Below are positions 5,036 to 8,799 of a stretch of 8,799 bases of DNA, one piece after another. The position numbers were made by a program, and so were the translations under genes. The DNA is taken from positions 1 to 8,799 of the forward strand of contig DAOUZU010000038.1 in assembly GCA_030665535.1 (NCBI GenBank). Direction: 5' to 3'. The DNA comes from Dehalococcoidia bacterium (GTDB taxonomy: Bacteria > Chloroflexota > Dehalococcoidia > Dehalococcoidales > JAUXAE01). Below the pieces are notes generated by a model, which ran no database searches, had not been told where the DNA came from, and saw only the letters and a program-made list of their open reading frames with translations. The first letter of the stretch is position 1; every line of letters begins with the position of its first letter.

Positions 5036-5728
5036 ATGTCGGTGGAGCCACTTATACAGCTTGAGAAGGTCACTAAGAACTACAGGATAGGCGAAGAGAC
5101 GGTGCGCGCCCTGGCCGGCGTTGACTTTGAGGTGGCCGAAGGGGAGTTTGTCGCCCTGGTGGGGCCTTCCGGCTCCGGCAAATCCACCATGCTTCATGTC
5201 ATCGGCGGCCTGGATTCGCCATCTTCGGGCGAGGTCATCGTCGCTGGCCGCAACTTGAGCCAGGCCAGTGACAACCAGCTTTCCAGATACCGCAACCGCA
5301 GTGTCGGCTTCGTTTTTCAGACCTTCAATCTTCATCCTACGCTGAACGCCCTGGAGAACGTCGCCCTGCCCCTTGTCTTCTCCGGAACACCGCACCGGCA
5401 ACGCCTGGAGGCGGCCCGGGAGGCGCTGGAGGAGGTCGGGCTGGCGGAGCGGGCGGGGCACCGTCCCAACCAGCTGTCCGGCGGTGAGAGGCAGCGCGTC
5501 AGCATTGCCCGCGCTCTGGTGGCCGGGCCCAAAATCATCCTGGCCGATGAGCCCACCGGCAACCTGGATTCCAAGACCGGCTAGCGCATCGTCGCGCTGC
5601 TTTTACGCCTGAACAAGGAAAGGGGCATAACCACCGTTCTGGTCACCCACGATCTTGATATAGCCACCCGCGTCCCGCGCATTATCTCTATGCGTGACGG
5701 CAACATCGTAGACGAGAGGAGGGCCTGA
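5036..5728 (+). pseudogene. MacB/LolD-type ABC transporter ATP-binding protein, interrupted by an in-frame TAG
   Basis: The frame would give 230 residues, normal for this family, but codon 183 is TAG (5582-5584). Before it lie Walker A GPSGSGKST (43-51), Q-loop Gln95, signature LSGGERQR (147-154), Walker B IILADEP (167-173) and D-loop GNLD (175-178). After it the same frame continues as normal family sequence: RIVALLLRLNKERGI, then the H-loop VTHD with His205, then MRDGNIVDERRA and TGA. Relatives usually have Glu after SKTG, so GAG to TAG is the simplest explanation. Without the H-loop histidine the 182-residue product should not hydrolyse ATP productively. No obvious restart codon lies just after the TAG. 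The permease gene starts right after the TGA, so the two form an operon and together would make an exporter of the macrolide/lipoprotein/peptide type. Possible explanations are a recent nonsense mutation, a sequencing error or readthrough. Confidence 0.88.
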
Positions 5729-5729
5729 C

Positions 5730-7001
5730 TTGCGGCTCGTTGACCAGCTGTCTATGGCCTTTTCCAACCTGTGGCGACGCAAGCTGCGCACCTCCCTGAC
5801 CATCCTGGCGGTGGTCATCGGAGCTACCCTGGTGACACTGATAGTATCGCTGAGTAACGGCCTGGAGCGGTTTATTGTAGACCAGTTCGGCCTTTTCGTC
5901 TCCCAGGAATCCATAATCGTATCTACCGTTGAGGTCGGCTTTGGTGGCGGTGACGGTCCCCAGGAGATTAGTGTAACCGAGGTTGACATACCCGTGCCCT
6001 TTACCAGCCAGGACATTGAAAAGATAGAGGCTTTAAGCGGCGTGGAGAGGGTTGATTTCGCCATAAACGTGCCGGCCCTCTTCATAAGCGCCGAGGGCGA
6101 TGACAGGCAGTTCTCCATCTTTGCCGATACCGGCCCGGACTATGGGATTCGTCTGAGGCAGCTGGTGGCCGGCAGCTATTTCACAGAGACAGACAGCGGC
6201 CAGTGCCTTATAGCCTTTGACTATCTGGAGGCCTTCGGCTGGCCGGACGCCGCCTCCGCCCTGGGCCAGCAGGTAAGTATTACGGTGGGTAAGCTGAACC
6301 CCTTCGATACCGATACCAGAGTCTTCTCCTTCACCGTGGCTGGGGTGATGCAGAACACGCTAAACGCCACCGAAGTGCTGGTGCCCATGGCCGACGCCGT
6401 GGAGATGGCCCGTTTCTACCAGGATAATCCGCTGCTCTACTCGGAGGCGCAGCCCGGTTTCCTGCTCACGGTGAAGGCCTTCGATGAGACATCTGTGGAT
6501 GTGGTGGCCGGGGAGATAGAGGCGCTGGGTTTTTCCACCATAACCGCGGCCGAGATACTGGATGAGATAAACAGCGTCTTCGGCGTCATAGGGATAGGGC
6601 TTACTTCCTTCGCCATAATCGCCCTGCTAGTGGCCGCCATAGGCATCGTCAATACCTTGCTGATGACTATCTATGAGCGCACCCGGGAGATAGGGGTGAT
6701 GAAGGCGGTGGGGGCTACAAGGGGGGCAGTGCGCCTGATGTTCACTATGGAGGGGGCTGCCCTGGGTTTCCTGGGAGGGGCTATCGGTGTCGCCACGGGA
6801 TGGTTTCTGGGGCTGGTGCTTAACATAGTGGGCAGCCGCACCTTCTTGAGCGACTTCCCCAACTTTCAGATGGCCGTCTTACCACCGTGGTTAATCTTCG
6901 CTGTTGTCGGCCTGACGACGGCCATAAGCCTGGTGGCCGCGCTATACCCGGCCAACCGGGCGGCCCAATTACACCCGGTAGAAGCGCTGCGCTACGAGTA
7001 G
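5730..7001 (+). CDS. MacB/FtsX-like ABC transporter permease
   Basis: At 423 residues it has the MacB-type layout: a cytoplasmic N-terminus (LWRRKLRTSL), TM1 about 21-41, a large extracytoplasmic domain about 45-280 (MacB_PCD), then an FtsX domain with three helices near 286-312, 338-366 and 386-406. The coupling helix ERTREIGVMKAVGATRGAV (316-334) and the ending ANRAAQLHPVEALRYE are family hallmarks. Such permeases work as dimers with two ATPase subunits and push substrates from the periplasm or outer leaflet outward by mechanotransmission. No MFP/HlyD or TolC partner is in the window. The start is TTG at 5730, one base after the TGA of the ATPase, with GGAGG about 10 bases upstream inside the ATPase 3' end; ATG at 5754 would cut into the N-terminal helix. 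The permease frame is intact although its ATPase is broken. It ends in TAG one base from the convergent regulator gene, with no terminator. Confidence 0.93.
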   Translation: MRLVDQLSMAFSNLWRRKLRTSLTILAVVIGATLVTLIVSLSNGLERFIVDQFGLFVSQESIIVSTVEVGFGGGDGPQEISVTEVDIPVPFTSQDIEKIEALSGVERVDFAINVPALFISAEGDDRQFSIFADTGPDYGIRLRQLVAGSYFTETDSGQCLIAFDYLEAFGWPDAASALGQQVSITVGKLNPFDTDTRVFSFTVAGVMQNTLNATEVLVPMADAVEMARFYQDNPLLYSEAQPGFLLTVKAFDETSVDVVAGEIEALGFSTITAAEILDEINSVFGVIGIGLTSFAIIALLVAAIGIVNTLLMTIYERTREIGVMKAVGATRGAVRLMFTMEGAALGFLGGAIGVATGWFLGLVLNIVGSRTFLSDFPNFQMAVLPPWLIFAVVGLTTAISLVAALYPANRAAQLHPVEALRYE

Positions 7002-7002
7002 T

Positions 7003-7701
7003 CTAGGTCAGCCCCAGACGGACGGCCATCAGGGCGGCGTGGGTCCGATTGGAGACACCCAGCTTGGTCAGGATATTCTTGATGTATTTCTTAACTGTGA
7101 TATCGGCCAGGTTCAAACGGGTGCAGATCTGCTTGTTACCGTAGCCTTCGGCCAGCAGGGCCAGAATCTCCAGCTCTCGCGGTGTCAGTTGCTCCACTAT
7201 CTGGGGGGTTAAATCCCCGCCGGTACCTTCCTCGCTGAGACCGGATAACCCCCTGGTAGCCCGGCGGAGGATACCCTCCTGCCAGACCGTTCCGCCCTGG
7301 GACACCACCCGGATGCCATTGATGAGCAGTTCCCTGGTGCAGTCTTTAGTTATGTAACCGGATGCCCCGGTGCGTATGGCTTCGGCGGCGTAAAGCTCGC
7401 TGTCGTAGACGGTGAGCATAATGAAGGCGGTGTCAGGGCATACCTTCTTGATTTGCTTCAGGGATTTGAAGCCATCGGCGCCATCCATACGGATATCCAT
7501 CAGGATAACGTCCGGCTTGATTTCCTTCACCAGGGCCAGGGCCTCCTCGCCGCTTGAGGCCTCGCCGACAACCTCAATGCCCGGTGCCCTCCTGAGGATT
7601 GTGCGCAGCCCTTGGCGCACCAGCTGATGGTCATCCACCAGGAACACGCCAATTACGGCCTCTTTCGCCGTGGTGGACGCTGTTTTTTGCGGTTGGTTCA
7701 T
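7003..7701 (-). CDS. NarL/FixJ-family response regulator
   Basis: At 232 residues from the chosen start, this has an N-terminal receiver (about 16-135) with acidic pair Asp23-Asp24, phosphorylation site Asp69 in VILMDIRMDG, switch Thr96 and Lys119 in YITKD. A linker of about 30 residues follows, then a LuxR-type helix-turn-helix (172-226) with LTPRELEILALLAEG and the recognition part ITVKKYIKNILTKLGVSNR. Phosphorylation by the adjacent kinase should promote dimer binding to DNA. I chose the ATG at 7701 because AGGAGG lies 7 bases before it; the longer frame from 7761 would add 20 residues with no receiver similarity and overlap the kinase 3' end. The kinase stop is 14 bases upstream, so the two are cotranscribed. 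Target genes are unknown; the kinase upstream region and the ABC operon are candidates. Stop is TAG. Confidence 0.95.
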   Translation of the reverse strand: MNQPQKTASTTAKEAVIGVFLVDDHQLVRQGLRTILRRAPGIEVVGEASSGEEALALVKEIKPDVILMDIRMDGADGFKSLKQIKKVCPDTAFIMLTVYDSELYAAEAIRTGASGYITKDCTRELLINGIRVVSQGGTVWQEGILRRATRGLSGLSEEGTGGDLTPQIVEQLTPRELEILALLAEGYGNKQICTRLNLADITVKKYIKNILTKLGVSNRTHAALMAVRLGLT

Positions 7702-7708
7702 CGTTCTA

Positions 7709-7714
7709 CCTCCT
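7709..7714 (-). promoter_or_regulatory. Ribosome binding site that fixes the regulator start
   Basis: The minus strand reads AGGAGG, 7 bases before the ATG at 7701, and lies just after the kinase stop codon (7716-7718). It decides against the longer frame that begins at 7761. Confidence 0.85.
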
Positions 7715-7715
7715 G

Positions 7716-8564
7716 TTAGTCCCATTTGCTGGTTAATAGCAGCAGAGGGATTCGGACGCATACCCTTGTTCCCTGGCCCGGCTGGCTGTCGATACTTACT
7801 TTACCACCAATTATCTCGGCCCGTCTAAGCATGCTCTCAAGCCCCCCGGGGCCCTTGTTCTTCCTTTGCACCGCTGCCACGTTGAAGCCGGTGCCGTTAT
7901 CCTCCACCATGAGTTCGGCCTTGCCATTGTTCAGGTTCAGGTGGACGGTCACCTTACTGGCGCCGGCGGCGTGTTTCTTCACATTGAGCAGGGCTTCATG
8001 GAAGATACGATAGAAGGTCGTTTCTATATCCTTGGGCAGCCGCATCTGGCAGTTACTGGTAAAGCCCGTTGCGAAACCCGTTTCCTCTTCCAGGTGCTGT
8101 AGCTCCTCCCTTATCAGGGGATGAAGGCCGAACTTGGCCAGAGTCTCCGGATAGAGCTCCTTCATAATGTTGCGCGTCTCGCTGATGGCATCTTTCACCA
8201 GGTTGAAGGCGTCGGTCGCTACCTCTCTTACTATAGAGTCCGGTTCTGCCTGGGGCATTGACTTGAAGGCTTGCAGCTGGTGAAAGGCGGCGGTAAGGGT
8301 CTGCACAAGCCGGTCATGCACCTCCAAGGCAATCCACTGGCGCTCTTCCTCCTGGGCCCGCACATAGGCCGCCGCCAACTCCCGTATTTTCCTCTCGTCT
8401 TGCTTTAACTTGCCCTCGGCCTGCTTGCGCTCGGCTAGCTCCCGCTTGAGCCGTTCTTCCATCCGCAAGCAGTGAATCTCTATCTTCTCAAGCTCCGCCA
8501 CCCGCCGCCGCAGGGCCTTCAGTTCAACGATCAACTGCGCTTTTGTTTTGTTTTCGTCTTTCAT
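7716..8564 (-). CDS. Soluble NarX/DegS-type sensor histidine kinase (HisKA_3)
   Basis: The protein has 282 residues. Residues 3-70 are a charged, heptad-like coiled coil with no membrane span and no recognisable PAS, GAF or HAMP domain. The HisKA_3 dimerisation domain has the phosphoacceptor His83 in ERQWIALEVHDRLVQ. The HATPase domain has the N-box HEALLNVKKHA (Asn194), G1 box EDNGTGF (221-227) and G2 box GPGGLESM (238-245), ending near residue 273. This class phosphorylates NarL/FixJ regulators, which matches the gene directly downstream. The missing sensor domain suggests control by a partner protein or by the coiled coil itself. The ATG at 8564 is the first possible start: an in-frame TGA lies seven codons upstream with no other start codon between. 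GAAGGA directly touches the ATG with no spacer, so initiation may be poor. No clear -35/-10 pair is seen upstream; a TATACT at 8640-8645 is one possibility. Confidence 0.94.
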   Translation of the reverse strand: MKDENKTKAQLIVELKALRRRVAELEKIEIHCLRMEERLKRELAERKQAEGKLKQDERKIRELAAAYVRAQEEERQWIALEVHDRLVQTLTAAFHQLQAFKSMPQAEPDSIVREVATDAFNLVKDAISETRNIMKELYPETLAKFGLHPLIREELQHLEEETGFATGFTSNCQMRLPKDIETTFYRIFHEALLNVKKHAAGASKVTVHLNLNNGKAELMVEDNGTGFNVAAVQRKNKGPGGLESMLRRAEIIGGKVSIDSQPGQGTRVCVRIPLLLLTSKWD

Positions 8565-8638
8565 TCCTTCACACTTACACTGTCAATGGTATCCCAGAAC
8601 CGGCCTAATGGCAAGCAGTCTAAGGCTGCCCAGAGGAT

Positions 8639-8668
8639 AAGTATACTTTAGTATGCATACTATAGTAT
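8639..8668. promoter_or_regulatory. Cluster of AGTAT/ATACT palindromes upstream of the kinase (operator candidate)
   Basis: Three palindromes crowd into 30 bases: AAGTATACTT (8639-8648), AGTATGCATACT (8650-8661) and ATACTATAGTAT (8657-8668). AGTAT half-sites begin at 8640, 8650 and 8664 and ATACT at 8643 and 8657, with 14-base steps recurring. Symmetry at this density in otherwise GC-rich DNA suggests binding of a dimeric regulator, possibly the NarL-type protein encoded here. It also contains -10-like TATACT on the minus strand. Confidence 0.5.
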
Positions 8669-8686
8669 ATAGAGGGGTATCTAAAA

Positions 8687-8696
8687 GGACTAGTCC
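8687..8696. repeat. Perfect palindrome GGACTAGTCC
   Basis: A 10-base perfect palindrome lies between the AGTAT cluster and the plus-strand promoter. It may be a second operator in this divergent control region or be incidental. Confidence 0.3.
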
Positions 8697-8715
8697 AAAT
8701 TAGGTATTATGGCGG

Positions 8716-8744
8716 ATGACAGCCTCAAAGATGGGGTATATAAT
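8716..8744 (+). promoter_or_regulatory. Promoter of the right-edge gene
   Basis: ATGACA (8716-8721, 5 of 6), a 17-base spacer and consensus TATAAT (8739-8744). The start near 8751 leaves a leader of about 33 bases that contains the palindrome at 8759-8772 and the ribosome binding site. Confidence 0.7.
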
Positions 8745-8758
8745 AAGTGAAAGATTAA

Positions 8759-8772
8759 TCCCTTATAAGGGA
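8759..8772 (+). promoter_or_regulatory. Perfect palindrome overlapping the ribosome binding site of the right-edge gene
   Basis: TCCCTTATAAGGGA is a perfect 14-base palindrome in the predicted leader. In RNA it can form a 5-bp stem with a UAUA loop whose 3' arm includes the first part of the GGAGG at 8770-8774. It could act as a DNA operator just after the transcription start or as a small RNA hairpin that limits ribosome access. Confidence 0.45.
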
Positions 8773-8783
8773 GGAGTGTGCCT

Positions 8784-8799
8784 ATGGCGAGAGTGACCC
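8784..8799 (+). CDS. Start of an unidentified gene (partial, only five codons in window)
   Basis: ATG at 8784 begins MARVT and the frame leaves the window at its right edge. GGAGG (8770-8774) lies 9 bases upstream and a near-consensus promoter lies at 8716-8744, so this is very probably a genuine gene start. GTG at 8778 is in the same frame but is too close to the ribosome binding site. The product cannot be identified from five residues. It is divergent from the histidine kinase and shares its control region. Confidence 0.6.

Noticed and set aside
5582..5584. TAG recoding (for example pyrrolysine or another amber reassignment)
   Set aside because: Six other genes in the window end at TAG at sensible family lengths, so reassignment is unlikely; no recoding element is recognisable downstream.
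5373..5612. Plus-strand 79-codon frame that bridges the TAG in the ABC ATPase gene
   Set aside because: It is in a different frame with a Trp/Arg/Pro-rich composition and cannot supply the missing H-loop, so it is not a rescue product.
7702..7761. Longer regulator start at 7761
   Set aside because: The extra 20 residues have no receiver similarity and overlap the kinase; the ATG at 7701 has an ideal AGGAGG.
8605..8630. Imperfect hairpin GGCAAGC/GCTGCC in the kinase leader
   Set aside because: A six-pair stem with a bulge, no T-run and no known leader motif; too weak to call an attenuator or riboswitch.

Overview
The window is GC-rich, gene-dense bacterial chromosome. A large acyl-CoA dehydratase activase, a soluble NarL-type two-component pair, leaderless-looking promoters and several very small orphan proteins together suggest an anaerobe, perhaps Chloroflexota of the Dehalococcoidia type. 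That assignment is inferred from gene content and style; the window has no marker gene that fixes taxonomy. TAG ends six of the genes here, so the genetic code looks standard.

Layout. 1-1620 (minus) is the N-terminal 540 residues of a multidomain BcrAD/BadFG-type activase that runs off the left edge. 1742-1936 and 2124-2393 (minus) are two small uncharacterised proteins, each with a good ribosome binding site and its own promoter signal. 2394-2863 holds no intact gene, only a truncated and frameshifted response-regulator receiver remnant and a candidate terminator. 2864-3436 (minus) is a rhomboid protease, divergent from an ornithine cyclodeaminase/alanine dehydrogenase-family enzyme at 3543-4505 (plus). 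4551-4787 (minus) is a small zinc-ribbon protein whose promoter suggests a leaderless mRNA. 5036-7001 (plus) is a MacB/LolD-type ABC exporter pair (ATPase then FtsX-like permease); the ATPase frame is broken by one in-frame TAG just before the H-loop. 7003-8564 (minus) is a histidine kinase and NarL-family response regulator operon, convergent with the permease and one base from it. 8565-8783 is a palindrome-rich divergent control region, followed by the first codons of a plus-strand gene.

How the genes may work together. The kinase has no membrane segment and no recognisable sensor domain, so it probably reads a cytoplasmic or partner-delivered signal and phosphorylates the adjacent regulator. 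The exporter and the two-component pair are neighbours, but nothing in the sequence proves that one controls the other. The activase would power an ATP-driven electron transfer to a 2-hydroxyacyl-CoA dehydratase or benzoyl-CoA reductase-like partner, which may lie in its own missing C-terminal part or to the left. I see no CRISPR, transposase, phage, tRNA or rRNA gene. The most unusual items are the nonsense codon in the ABC ATPase, the palindrome over the ribosome binding site near the right edge, and the altered phosphate-2 motif in the first activase domain.
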